Shown here: positions 50,098-62,390 of the stretch, piece by piece
Numbering within the stretch: position 1 is the first letter of the stretch
Layout of the letters: each line of letters begins with the position of its first letter
Source of the DNA: Allium sativum
Taxonomy: Eukaryota; Streptophyta; Magnoliopsida; Asparagales; Amaryllidaceae
NCBI GenBank assembly: GCA_030737875.1
Contig: CM060920.1
Coordinates: 480,158,861-480,222,860, forward strand
Reading direction: 5' to 3'
DNA: 64,000 nt
Position numbers and translations under genes: made by a program
Notes under the pieces: generated by a model
What the model saw: only the letters and a program-made list of their open reading frames with translations
What the model was told of the DNA's origin: nothing
Database searches by the model: none

Positions 50098-51133
50098 ATC
50101 TCCCCCACTTAAAACTTTTCGTCCCCGAAAAGGAACAAAGTCGAAAGCGGTTTGATTATTCAACCCTACGCTCGATCTGGCTTCTATTCTCCAACTCTTT
50201 AGTTTCTGAGAATTTTCAAAATTTCAAAAATTTGGCTAACTCCCTAAATTTTTGAAAAATTTCGCCATAACCTCCCCTGCACCGGGAGCATCGGGGAATT
50301 TCAAATAGCTTCCCCGGTCCTTCAGATCTCAAAAAGAAAAAGAAAAAGCCAAGCGGCTAGCCAATAGGCTCACAAAATCATCATCACCCAAACAAAACAG
50401 GAAATTATGTAGTAAACATGTACCTATTTGTCGGGCAAACAAATTTTATTCTTTGGCTCTAGCCTCCTTGCTATGACCTGTTCAAGGTAAGTACATATAT
50501 GCAAGCAAATGCGACCAATTTTCAATACAATTCAATATTTGATTCAATTAGGCATAATTGGCTAAAAATTAGCAAACAAATAAACAATCAACCCAAACAT
50601 CAATCAATTAGTGAATTAGAGTTTCAAATTCATAAATTTGATACATATACAAAAATCATGTTTTTGATGCCAATTCACAACAATGTATTCTAACTATATT
50701 AGTATTGGTTCTCACACCAGTCTAATGGAAATATATAGATATCACACCTTCGAAACACGAACATAATTATTGATGATGCCATGGTCATTATCAACATCAT
50801 CCCCGGGCGACTAGAGTGTAATTCTATATCTATCCAGTATATTAAAACTTTGAATACACGCGGATCAGACGTATACGCAAAATCCATATATACTGGATTG
50901 TCCAACTCAATATAAATAGATAATCAGATACGAATAATTGATTTAAATTTTCAAAACAAAAATTGTTTTCATTTTCAAAAATATACTCTTCACACTCGTT
51001 CTAGGATACTACTGATCCCATCTCTAACGAGTCATTCCCTTGGATATTACTAATCCAATATCTGATGAATTCTTTCGTATGGTTTTAATGTGTCTTGTTC
51101 TCTAGCTTTGTAAACCAAAGCTCTGATACCACG
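50098..51133 (-). mobile_element. Element C interior, non-coding (1.04 kb)
   Basis: Polypurine tract (minus TTTAAGTGGGGGAGAT, 50098-50113) beside the 3' LTR with TTTCGGGGACGAAAAG next to it; primer-binding site (minus TGGTATCAGAGC, 51120-51131) two bases from the 5' LTR. The sequence between is collinear with the B2 interiors (GCCAAGCGGCTAGCCAAT, TACCTATTTGTCGGGCAAAC, CTATGACCTGTTCA). No protein-coding signal: it must depend on proteins supplied by another element. Confidence 0.9.
51120..51131 (-). other. Element C primer-binding site
   Basis: Minus strand TGGTATCAGAGC. It directly continues into the inverted repeat AGCTTTG-GTTTA-CAAAGCT (51105-51123 region), so the site may be presented beside or within a hairpin. 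Confidence 0.9.
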
Positions 51134-52916
51134 TGTAAAGACCCGCAACTTCCCCGTAAAGGAAAGCGTCGGATAGTTCGAGAACAAACCACAACAGAAC
51201 GCATACAGAAGAACATTTCATTGTATATTACAACAATGCATCAGATTACAAGAATCTACAGAGTATAAAAGAATATTACACAGAAATATCAGAGATTTAA
51301 ATTACATTTAAATACATAGCAGCGGAAAATAATACAATATACAACTAGAAGAGATATACGGATACAAAGCTTTCCGGATATCATTCCAGCTGTAAACCAG
51401 GATCCTGTGAATATAAATCTGCAAAAACCAAAACTACTAGCTGCCCGTGTCAAAATAAGGGCACCCAGAGTTTAGGTTAAAACAATAAACTCCAGGTCAG
51501 TCATGTGACTGGTGTGAGAACTAAAACAGTTAATCTTTATTTTTAAAGCTAGGTAAATCAAGGGACCACGCCGTATAACACGGAACGGGTTTCCTCCCAA
51601 GAATACCAGTGCATAAATAAACAGCGCAATGCTAAATAAAGAAAAATGAAGCTGTTATAAGACCCAGGTCCCATCACACAATGCAACGCAGTCGAGGATA
51701 GGGTTTTCCCTTATAACAGCCAAAGAATGCTTGATACGTTTAAAACAAATCATTTGATACTATGGTAAGTGCATAGTGTATAAAACAACTTCAAATCATA
51801 AGTATCAATCATAGGCGGCATAAGCGCCCCATCCCACTATGTCGCCATATATAGGATTACAAATAAAACCGCAAAGTCACGTATTTGGAAATTGGATTTC
51901 CGTCTATGAACCGAGGCAAAAGATAGTCCTCAACCGTTTTCGTGACTGCCTAGCCCGAGCCACAGGGTCAGAGCGCATCGACCCTTGGATCGTCAGGGCC
52001 GGTCCACACGGAGTGGATTAAAATGCCTGAACATGCGTTTCCCCGCCCTATGGGGCGTAAACGAGCCAACTAAATGACTCCATCGGTTCGAGAACGACCG
52101 ATCAATCCGAGGCGCCTCGCAACAGCAACAACCACATAAGTCAAACTCGTCAGGGCGTGTAAAACCACTGACGCCACTTCTAGCTAGGAAGAAACGCATG
52201 CCCTCCCTGACGTCCTCTCCCGTTTTTGGTTCATACCGGGTGTGAAACACGCGAGGTAAACGTTACACAAAGCTACGCCACAAAGGCCGTGCTTTGATCA
52301 TCACCACAAGACTTTGCTTTTCAACAGAAGCCTTGATCATTTGCATCTTAGCATGCCACACAGGCAAACCATCCTATGCAACCGATATCAGTCACACAGA
52401 ATGAAATCCGATGTCAGACACACAGTCCATTTACAAGTCCGTCCTGGGTCTGAACGAAAACGGAGGCACCTAGTACCCCGCATATCCATCGATCTCCAAG
52501 TACGTCTGGACGATCACTAACTGTTTCCATCTTCTTGGGTGTACAGCCCAATCAAGATCATCAGTTATCACCCAAACGACGTGAAGACCTCCGGTCTTCG
52601 ACCATCGTCTTCATCTTCGACTTATCGTCGTATCAGTTATTCAGAATGGGATAAACCCGGTCTTTCCGAATAACTCGCGTATATATTATAAAAGTGTTAC
52701 ACAAACACAACATACGCCTCATTCCAACTCATTAGTCATTAACCGTAAATTAATCAAGAGAATAATTCCCCAAATATTAACCCCGAAGGCCGAAACCAAC
52801 ATCAGATCAATATCCAGAAAACCATTCTACTTAGCTAACCGACAGTTAGTTTCTAAATTTCACGTTCAAATCTAATTAAAGATTCATTAAAACTCCACTT
52901 AGTTTTAATCTGTGAC

Positions 52917-53169
52917 TGGGTTAAAGAATCAGTGTCATTTAAAACACGGTTCACGATAAACCCAAAGTCACATCCCATTAATTATCGGGTTAAAGAACAA
53001 GTGTTATTTAAAACACTGTTCACGATAAACCCAAAAATCAATATCCATTCAATTCCAATTAAATATTATTTAATTGGTACACTTCATTAAATCTAAATAA
53101 AAAGATTTAATCTTTTCTCAACTGGGTTCAAGAGCGGTGTTAGTGAAGACACCATTCACGACAAACCCA
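52917..53169. repeat. Triple-hairpin cassette in C 5' LTR
   Basis: Identical to the cassette at 45758-46010: units at 52917-52963, 52987-53033 and 53123-53169. Confidence 0.75.
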
Positions 53170-54008
53170 AATCACATTCGATATTCAATACAAGGCTCTG
53201 AATAGAAAATATATCGGCTTATATTCAATATCGAATTCTACGACTAACAAATGTCGTATTGGAAATAACGATACAAATATATATCTTTCAAATTTCCATA
53301 ACAACACCTGTAATATCACGAATTCCAACATCGAAATATTCCGAAGACAATTTCGATTCAAATCCACTCCAATGCAATCATTGGAAATTTTGGTTATTTT
53401 TAAAACCCTTTTCGAATTCAATTTATTTATTTAAAAATAAATAGAATTATAATTCTAGTTCAAAACTAGTTCATTTCGATAAAAATCTATTTTTATCTTT
53501 TCAAATAGGGAGTTTTTCATCCCAATTCTTTCTAAATCATTTCTTATGATTTTACACAAATTATTACTATTTTTAATAATTTTATCAAGGCTCGTACAGT
53601 CGATTTCCATCAATGGCCATCGAACTGCACTTACAGCGACCTTTTTCGAATTTGATTTGGACATAATTCCAAATCCAACCGTTAGATTTCAAATTTCTAA
53701 TTTTCATTAGAAAGCTCTTTTCGATACGAACCCAACGGTTCCGGTTTTAGGAGAATCCGACGGTCGGATCTCCCGCAATGTCCGTTTGAAATAAATGGTC
53801 GAAATTCGCGAACTACCGCGGCGCGGCGCGTTCTATTCAGGCCATTATATTATATATATAATATATATAATATATATTTCGTCGATCCCTATTTAAAACG
53901 GATTATATAAATAGTTTTAAATTCGTTTCAAATTCTATTTCAACTTCTATTTCAATTCAAAGCCAAAATTGAATTCTTCTTTATAAATTCGTTTTAAAAT
54001 TCATTTCT

Positions 54009-54393
54009 ATTCAATTCGAATTTCAATTCAATTTGAATTCATTTCAATTCGCTTTCAATTCCATTTGAATTCGTTTTCAATTCAATTCATTTCGAAATCG
54101 TTTTCAATTCATTTTGATTTCGAAATCGTTTTCAATTCATTTTGAATTCGTTTTCAATTCAATTCATTTCGAAATCGTTTTCAATTCATTTTGAATTCGT
54201 TTTCAATTCAATTCATTTCGAAATCGTTTTCAATTCATTTTGAATTCGTTTTCAATTCAATTCATTTCGAAATTGTTTTCAATTCATTTTGATTTCGAAA
54301 TCGTTTTCAATTCATTTTGAATTCGTTTTCAATTCAATTCATTTCGAAATCGTTTTCAATTCAATTCATTTCGAAATCGTTTTCAATTCATTT
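54009..54393. repeat. TTCAATTCATTTCGAAATCG minisatellite, C 5' LTR
   Basis: Sister of 46850-47212, about 22 bp longer and with one CGAAATT variant near 54270. Confidence 0.9.
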
Positions 54394-55494
54394 TTAAGAT
54401 GAATAAAATCGATATAAATATCGTTCACGTCAAAATGGCGTCAATCTAATCAACACGGCTTCATATATTCCTTTATTTTCAAATATTCTATTTCGAATAT
54501 TTCTATTTCAAATATTTCTATTTCAAAACTGGAATGAGGCCCAATCAATTGCCATATAAAATTAATTATATGGATTTTCATACAACACATGTATATAATA
54601 GCATTGAAAATAATCAACCATCAACCAAAGTGCACTACACTGTATAAGCATCAAATATAGATATTCAACGCTTATAACAGCCTGTCAATCAATCGATCGA
54701 CATATTTAATCAATCAGGATGAGTGAACTTCAAATTTCATCCCAACACCCGTGTGGGGTTTCAAACAATCAAACATATATTTTATTTGTGCAGTTAGGCG
54801 ATGTGTAAAATTTATCGACCCAATCAACGTCATTCAAATAGGTGTACATAAACAAACCGTCTGGTTTGTAAATGAATATTTATTTATTCACATTCACGTT
54901 AAAAAATTATATTTTTAACGATAACACATTTTATTTTAACATATGAATTTCTATTCAGTTCATTCTTTAAATAAAATGCTATTTTTATTTTTCTAACTTA
55001 TTTTAGAAAATTTCGGCGGCATAACGGCACGATACTAGAAACGGGACAAGGCCTAGCCTTATCGCCGGTCTAGTGAAGGCCCACGCCATTCACACATCAA
55101 TCAAATCAATCTCATTTTGCAAACCACAAAATTTGGAGTAAGGGCCTAACCTAGCCTTACTCCTTCGCCTTATAACGGCGCACGTCTAATCCTAACCAAT
55201 TTATCGATTCGATTTTTCACAACACAAATCACATTCAAACCAATATCGCAATCAATCACCAAACAGTCAAACAAACAAGTCCATGGTTTGTGGACGGGTG
55301 TCGGGTGCTACTAAGCACCGTCTGCATCCTAGTATATATATATAACTAGAAAAGAAATTTGAAAGGTGAGAAGTTCTCACTGATAGCTATCCTAGCTCCA
55401 CGGCTCTTCTAATGCAGGAAATCTTCGCCAACTCGCCTTTCGTCGCTTTCGCCCGCATTCTCTACATATGTAAAAATTGAATTTTTATTATGTT

Positions 55495-55823
55495 ATTCAA
55501 TATATAAAAATCGAATTTTGACTTCAAAGTTCAATATATAAAAATCCTATTTTTATCGAAGTTCAATATATAAAAATCATATTTTTATCGAAGTTCAATA
55601 TATAAAAATCATATTTTTATATCGAAGTTCAATATATAAAAATCATATTTTTCTATCGAAGTTCAATATATAAAAATCATATTTTTCTATCGAAGTTCAA
55701 TATATAAAAATCATATTTTTATCGAAGTTCAATATATAAAAATCATATTTTTCTATCGAAGTTCAATATATAAAAATCATATTTTTATATCGAAGTTCAA
55801 TATATAAAAATCATATTTTTATC
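55495..55823. repeat. 30-33 bp hairpin minisatellite, C 5' LTR
   Basis: Same number and order of units as 48313-48640. Confidence 0.92.
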
Positions 55824-57267
55824 ACTTTAACTTCATGTTAAAAATATTGCCTTTTCATATATAAAATTCCTATCTTAGCTTTTAAAATAAATTTTCAGTT
55901 TTTAAATGAACAAATTTTCAGTTTTAACATTATATAAAAAAAAACAGTTTTACTTTATATATAAAAAAAACAGTTTAACATAAAAAAAACAAATAAAATA
56001 AATAAGCAGAAAAACTCACAGGGGGGAGGGGGTTTCTTCTGTGCGCCAGCGTCGGGGGGTGGCTCAGGATCGTCGGAGGGAGGCGTTGGCAGGGGGGGCA
56101 GGCGGTCGTCGGCCAAGCCAGGGCGTCGGAGCAAAAGGGGGCGCGGTGGGTTTTAGGGGGCTCGAGATCGATTCGGGGGGGTTTCTTGGCTACGGGCGTT
56201 CTAGGGTTTCAGGGAGGCGCCAGGGAGGAGGGCGACGACGGGGGAGGGGTCGGCGATGAGATCGATGTCGTCGGGTTTTTTTTTTTTTTCATTCGATCTG
56301 TAGAAATGAAGAAGGGGGGGCCAGAACCAATAAAAGGGGAGGAAGGGGGTTTTTTCCTTTTTTTTTTTTTTTTTTATTTATTATTTTATTATTTTTAAAA
56401 GTTGACTTTTACATACGTCATCAAAACGAGGCCCACCACCTGTCGTCCATAGCGTTTAACCCCCATTCCGAACACAATGGGATATGTATCGTAGACTGAT
56501 TCGGCTGTTACAATCAGTTTCCGTTAAATTTACATTTAAACCACTATATTGAATTTTAAACGTACATTTCAAATTACCGGGGTCATATATTAACTCGGAA
56601 AATTACAGAAAAATATTTTCTAGCTTCGTATTGACGATACGGTCCTAACAAAACAAGTTTCGTCGAATTCTGAGACCGTATGAAAAATGGTCAATTTTTC
56701 AGTCGATTAAAATCAACTGAAACTGGTCAAACGCGTTTTCCTTTGCCACGCTCACATATTGATTCGAAAAATTATGAAACTTGAAACCCAGCAATAGTTT
56801 AACATCACGGACCCAACAAAACTGGTTTCGTCGAGATCCGAGGTCATTTGCAAAATTTCCATTTTTAAGGGCCTGAATTCCATAGCGACTATTCAGAATT
56901 TTCAACTGGACATATCTTTTGATTCCCGCTATCAAATTTCGATTATTCGGATTCGTTGGAAAGATATCCTCAATTAGATCCTAATGTTTTTGGTTTCACT
57001 AAAATCCGGATTGTTTTGCACCCGGTACATTCAATTGAAGTTTGAAATCGAATTATCGAACTACCGCGCCATTTTCAATTCTATTTATAATTATATATAA
57101 ATATTATATAGCCTAACGACGACGTATATAATATATACGTTCTAATTATATTCAAAAATAAATTTCTCATCGTTTTTATTTAAAATAATTCATTTTAAAT
57201 AATCAAAATTCGCTAAAATTGCCAAAATAAAAATTTTAAACTGGCCCAGATTTTACGGGTTGTTACA

Positions 57268-58663
57268 CTACCAAACACTACCCTCTCCCCATCATCTGCC
57301 CTAACTGTCACCAAAAAGCCCTCACAGTCTACCACCACCCCGTATCTTTGGAGCCAATCGACCCCCAATATAATGCCATACCCAGTAAAGCCCAAGACAA
57401 AGCAATCACAAATAAACATACATCCATGACTCGATAAGACCAAATTTCGGCAAATCATACTAAGGCTAGTCGAACCACCAATCGGGTTCGTGACAACCAA
57501 TGGTCTATCGACTATCTCGGGTTCCAGTCCCAACCTATCCACCGGGTCACTAGATATGAAGGAATGGGAAGCCCAGTATCAAACAAAACTCGAACTGCTA
57601 CATCAAAAATAGAAAGCTTACCTTGAATGACGACATTCTTTCCTTTCTCCACCGCAGTTGGGGCATTCGACGAAGAAGGAACAACATCGATAGCATATGC
57701 TTTCACAATCTGCTTCTCCTTAAGAGGTTGTGGACACTTATCCTTATGATGTCCCACTTGGCCACAGTTATAACACTTCCTATCCGCTGGCTTGGCCTGA
57801 CATTCTTTAGCAAAATGGAACTTCTTACCACAGCTGAAGCACTCAACATCTTTCTTTCTCTTTTTCTGGCCATCTTTAGATTAGTTATGCTTCCTCTTAT
57901 TCTGAGAGTTATTCTTGCCGCCACCGCCCACTTGCGGTTTCAGCCCTTCTGCAGATGCAGCCTCAGTCTTTGACTTAGGGTAAGGACTCTCTGATCTCAA
58001 AGCTTTCCCCACAATTGATTCAAAAGTCTCATCGATGTGGTTGATAAGCCTTTCCCCCAAGTATCCATCCAATCCAGTAATGAACTTCTCATTCTTCTTC
58101 TCAGGAGTATCGATAAGGGATAGTCCAAACTTCGACAAAGTGTCGAACTCAGCAATATAGTCAGAGACTGCCCTACCATTCTATTTGAGTTCCAAGAATC
58201 TCTTAAACAACACTGACTTCTGGGCAGCTGGAATGAACTTCTCGCTAAAGCGATCCTTGAACTGATCCCAAGTAACCTGATCTTCTGGAGTAGTTGTTCT
58301 AATGGCATTCCACCAATTAATTGCTCGCCCTTGCAGCTGACGAGACGCTAGCCTTCTCTTCATCGCATCCTCGATACCCAAGTCGTCGAAGATACGATCA
58401 CAGCTATCCAACCAATCCTGAACATCTGTGGCCGACTCCGTTCCGTAGAACGGCTTCCCACCAAGGTTAGTGTAATCCTTGCACAACTTGGCGAAATCGA
58501 CCCTAGGCGCCTGCACTACTGGACCACCACCATTTTCGGGATTGGGAACGGCCCCTTGCACATCCCTAAGCATGTCTCCCATGAGGTCAGTATACATCGC
58601 CCTCATGTCAGCAGCATTCCCATTATTGGCTCCTCTACCGGCACCTCTTTCATATCGGCTCAT
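57268..58663 (-). pseudogene. Ty3/gypsy gag-protease, broken (gypsy-2)
   Basis: Minus-strand start at 58661-58663. Gag domain (DWLDSCDRIF, WWNAIR, FSEKFIP, YIAEFDTLS), then two CCHC zinc knuckles (CFSCGKKFHFAKEC and CYNCGQVGHHKDKC, about 57735-57845), then an aspartic protease with DTG at 57572-57580 and GVDWLQRYG downstream. Lesions: TAG at 58181-58183 (CAG in gypsy-1), a stop at 57881-57883 before the knuckles, and loss of one base right after the DTG codons near 57571. At 57267 element C interrupts the frame; it resumes at 43974. Gag and pol appear to have been one frame. Protease active-site triplet is present. Confidence 0.93.
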
Positions 58664-58866
58664 CGTTCAATCTGTAAAGAGAAAACGATTAACGACCTCA
58701 TAGTGGTGCTGGTGCAGTGCGACTTCATCCTTATACTACTAATAGTACCTATACATATAGCTTTTGGAAACCAAAGTAATCACAAATACGCGCTCTCATA
58801 TACGTACTATCTCTCCCTAGTGTCTTTCCCAAGGTTAACTACGCAACCTAGAGCTTTGATACCAAA
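58664..58866 (-). other. gypsy-2 leader with primer-binding site at 58853-58864
   Basis: The minus strand reads TGGTATCAAAGC two bases from the 5' LTR, one mismatch from the gypsy-1 site. Otherwise matches 1038-1236. Confidence 0.88.
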
Positions 58867-60237
58867 TGTGACGGCCCGCCCCGCACCAACCGACATTTAC
58901 TCCAAAGGTGCGCTGTATACATGTCCAGTTAGCACGGGACAGTCGTCAGAAGGAAAGGAAAGAAGGAAATGAACTAACAAGGAACCTGTAAAATGTCTCA
59001 CAGCGCATAGGATAAAATATAATAACAACATACTTGACATAAAATAGGTGAGACAGTGCATAAGCTGAAAACAAACTATCATAGCAGCGGAAAATCCAAA
59101 TACAGCTTATGATCCAAAGCCAACATTATTACAACTTTTCAAACTGTCTCAAAATGCAAAAGCAAGATAAAGGAGGTACACTACTAATGCCCAAGTAGCG
59201 ACCACCAACGACACAGGGAGAATATCTATATATCATACGTGGAAGCCTCCTGCTCGCCTCCGAATCAGCTACTCGCGCATCACCAGCTAACCTGTCTCTA
59301 GTCTGCTCGTGTGAGCACCCAGAGTAATAAGAAGAGACATAAAACTCTGGGTCAGACATAAAGCCTGGTATGAGCGATAAACATCTAAACAAAACAGTAA
59401 CAGGTAGAATAAACCATACCTGAACCTGGACCTGCAACCAAAGAGTTAGCACTACATACTGTACAACACTCTAAGGTGCCATTCCAAATGGTGTAAAGAT
59501 AACGGGGGTGGGGGTGTGCATGTCATAGTGATGGCAAACAATCAAGCATAGCAACCATCCTCACATCTCTCACTCAATGCGTAAAGCATACGATATTCAC
59601 CGTTTCAATCACCTCAATACTTTGCTATGATCACCTTGACCCATGAAGTCATAAATGGCTTCACTGCACTGATACATAGCCACCAATCCTTCGCTATGTC
59701 CACTTTGCCCCATGGAGTCGCAATGACCCCACAGCACTGGCTCATAGCCTCACTAATCCTTTACTATGTCCACTCTGCCCCATGGAGTCATAATGACCCC
59801 ACTGCACTGGCTCATAGTCTTACAACGATCACTTTGCCCCTCGAGTCATAGTGACTCTACTGCACTGATAACGTAGTCTTGCTACCATTACTTTGCCCCT
59901 CGAGTCATAGTGACTCTACTGCACTGATAAGTAGCCCATCATTCATTTCAGTGGTGAATCGAAGTTATGAACGTCGACAACTCCTTAGCACACGTCCCGC
60001 AGGCCAGCAAAGCCCAACCATGAAGTGAACTTATTGGTTCCCAACTGGATCCTGAGCTCTAACTTCCATTTGGACTACCTTTGCATCTCGGTTATTGGTC
60101 GTCACCGGATCGGTTCGGATCTGCCCCTAATCCTCAGTTTGGTTCGGATCGGAATGCTCCTTCTTCACTGGATCGGGTCGGAACCTCGAGCTCCCTCCCA
60201 ATATGTAGGTTCAGATCGGAAGACGTTGCACCTAGGG
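58867..60237 (-). mobile_element. gypsy-2 5' LTR, part before the CACTA insertion
   Basis: TGTGACGGCCC start beside the primer-binding site, homologous to 38217 onward. Includes the 65-70 bp repeats (59627-59935). It is interrupted after CCTAGGG (60231-60237); the undisturbed site is seen at about 39569-39585 in the 3' LTR. Confidence 0.92.
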
Positions 60238-61914
60238 CACTACAAGAAAAATACCCTACTGCAACTAGCTATTTGCAACAAGCGACACATGACTGTTGCA
60301 GTAAATGATATTTAGCAACAGACCTGTTATAGTAGTTGCAATAGATAAGATTTAGCAACAGGCTTATTCTTCCTGTTGCAAAAAGCATACTTTTAGCAAC
60401 TGCGCTTCCCTTCCTGTTGCAAAAACATACTTTTAGCAACTGTGCTTCTATAACAGTTGCAACAAACATATTTTTTGCAACTACGCTTTGAAGACTGTTG
60501 CAAATAAATATCTTTAGCAACTGTTTTCGCCAGTTGCAGTAATTGAATTTTTTTGCAACTGAAAAGGCCAGTTGCGAAAAACATACTATTAAAAATAAGT
60601 ATCAGGGGTCATGAATATCTTTCAATAATTAATCTTAAATAGTTACTAGTAAATGATTAAATACTAGTAATCATATTATAATTAAGATTAATATTTAATA
60701 ATTGTTAATTAATAATAAAATTTAAGTATTATAAAGTGATATTTATAATTGATAATTAAATAATAATAATAATTAACATTTAAAAATAATAAAATAAATA
60801 AATAATTATTAAATAATAATACAAAACCAATGGATAATAATCCATACTTAATTTGAAATATGAATATGTTTATATATTAAATAAATAATTAAATAATCAA
60901 TAAATTCGTAATAAATTAATAAACGATAATTATTTAACATTACTATTAAGGAGTAATTAATAATTAATGATAATTTAATTTTTAATAATTAATTAATAGT
61001 TTATAGTTATCATTAATAATTATAAAATAATAAATTATTACTAATTATAAAGTGATAATATTGTTTTAAGTTACTAATAATTTTCAATTATATTAAATAT
61101 ATTGCTAATAATTAAATATTAAAATATAATTAAGAACTAGTTTCTATCTCTCATTATTTGTTTGCTTTGACCAAGCAGGAAACACAATAAATTTGAAATT
61201 CAAATGCCTATCGTCATATTACTTATTATTTGAAAAAATAAAATACAATATTTTCAAAAATTCATTCGAAATGAAAGTCTATTGTTTTCCAAAAAAGTTC
61301 AAATGCCTATATTTAATAACTAAAGCTTAATTTCTATTTATTATATTTCTTTAGCAAGTTTACTTTAATGATAGTTGCAAATATCTTGTTTTCCAACCGG
61401 TCCCCTACTCGTGTGGCTCCAAATCTTTGAATTTTTGGCTCCAGTATTTGAAATTTGGAATCAAAATCCAAAATCTACGCCAAATTATTCACGTGTATCG
61501 AGGGCGGCTTCGCCAAATTGTTTTCCAACCTGTCCTCAAAACTTAATCATACTTAGCATCTCGCTTGAAAACCAAAAAACTAATTCGTTTCTGCTCTTTA
61601 AATGTTCGGCCGCCACATCCTCCCTTCAGCCCTAATTTTCGCCACCATCTTCTCCTCAGATTTGTTCTAACCATTCACTTTATACATCCTACTCCAAGCT
61701 TCCTTTCGAACCTTGCTATTGGGGCTACTGCCTCTCTCCTACCCCACGCCTGATTTCCCTGTCCTTTTCCCTCCGTTCGCCTCTCCTTTCGCCTGTTCAT
61801 TAGCACCAGTCGTATTAGGCTCCAAACACTCATCCTTTTGCACCGTGTGATTATGTGCTTCAGGCATCTCGTGATTTGTACAGATTTGGGGTTTGTGTGG
61901 TTACTGGTTATGGA

Positions 61915-62038
61915 TCCGATTGTAAGTTGAGGGATACACGAGGTTGAAGTTCAGGTTATGGCAGTGAGTTCGATTTGGGGTTTGTTTTTTGGTGAAACCG
62001 TATCCGATTGTAAGTTGAGGGATACACGAGGTTGAAGT
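61915..62038 (+). repeat. 36 bp direct repeat inside the CACTA element
   Basis: TCCGATTGTAAGTTGAGGGA and the next 16 bases occur at about 61915-61950 and again at about 62003-62038, separated by 52 bp, just before the captured exon. Confidence 0.85.
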
Positions 62039-62390
62039 AAAGTGGACTGTCTTATTGAGTAGATTTAAAGCATCGGATATGCCAACAAATATTTCAAAAG
62101 CAGCTCCAGATTTTTGCACAGTATATGTGATATCAAAAGGAAAAGTTCAATCGGTAAGAAATGCAGTCAGAGCAGCACCTACAGTTTCCCCTCTGCGTGC
62201 ACAAATTCAAAACCAAACTGGTCTCAAGTCTGCTTCTGAATCACCTAGACGCTCTATCAGTACTCCAAGAGGTTTGAATTTAACCCTACTTGATCCTTTG
62301 ATTTTCTTCAATTTTTGACATAACTATCTGAATCTCCGCAGGTAGTATTAATTCACGATGTTTTGTGCAAAAACTAAATGTATAAAAGTG
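62034..62390 (+). pseudogene. Captured host-gene fragment, U-box/USP-like kinase family
   Basis: From about 62040 a plus-strand frame encodes FKASDMPTNISKAAPDFC and then TVYVISKGK, a segment I recognise as the conserved end of the USP-like N-terminal domain of plant U-box (PUB) receptor-like cytoplasmic kinases. It is followed by a Ser/Pro-rich linker (SESPRRSISTPRG). The frame runs to a GT donor at 62272-62273; an AG acceptor at 62340-62341 follows a 70 bp AT-rich intron, and joining them keeps the frame for several codons (SINSR) before a stop. The retained intron means capture at DNA level. No kinase or U-box domain is present, and no start codon close by, so it is a fragment. Upstream 61570-61900 looks like promoter or leader sequence but I cannot tie it to the same gene. 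Confidence 0.6.

Larger units (their letters stand above)
51134..57267 (-). mobile_element. Element C 5' LTR (6.13 kb)
   Basis: Near-perfect copy of 43975-50097. Outside repeat arrays and homopolymers I found three substitutions by eye (54776 T for C at 47595; 55064 G for C at 47882; 56833 G for A at 49663). Length differences come from the minisatellite (+22), one A run (+1) and shorter G runs. The high identity points to recent insertion. Confidence 0.93.

Noticed and set aside
43975..57267. Assembly duplication of a 6.1 kb block
   Set aside because: The copies differ in a minisatellite, homopolymers and three substitutions, and have proper primer-binding site, polypurine tract and flanking sites; a collapsed-repeat artefact would not restore the interrupted pol frame so exactly.
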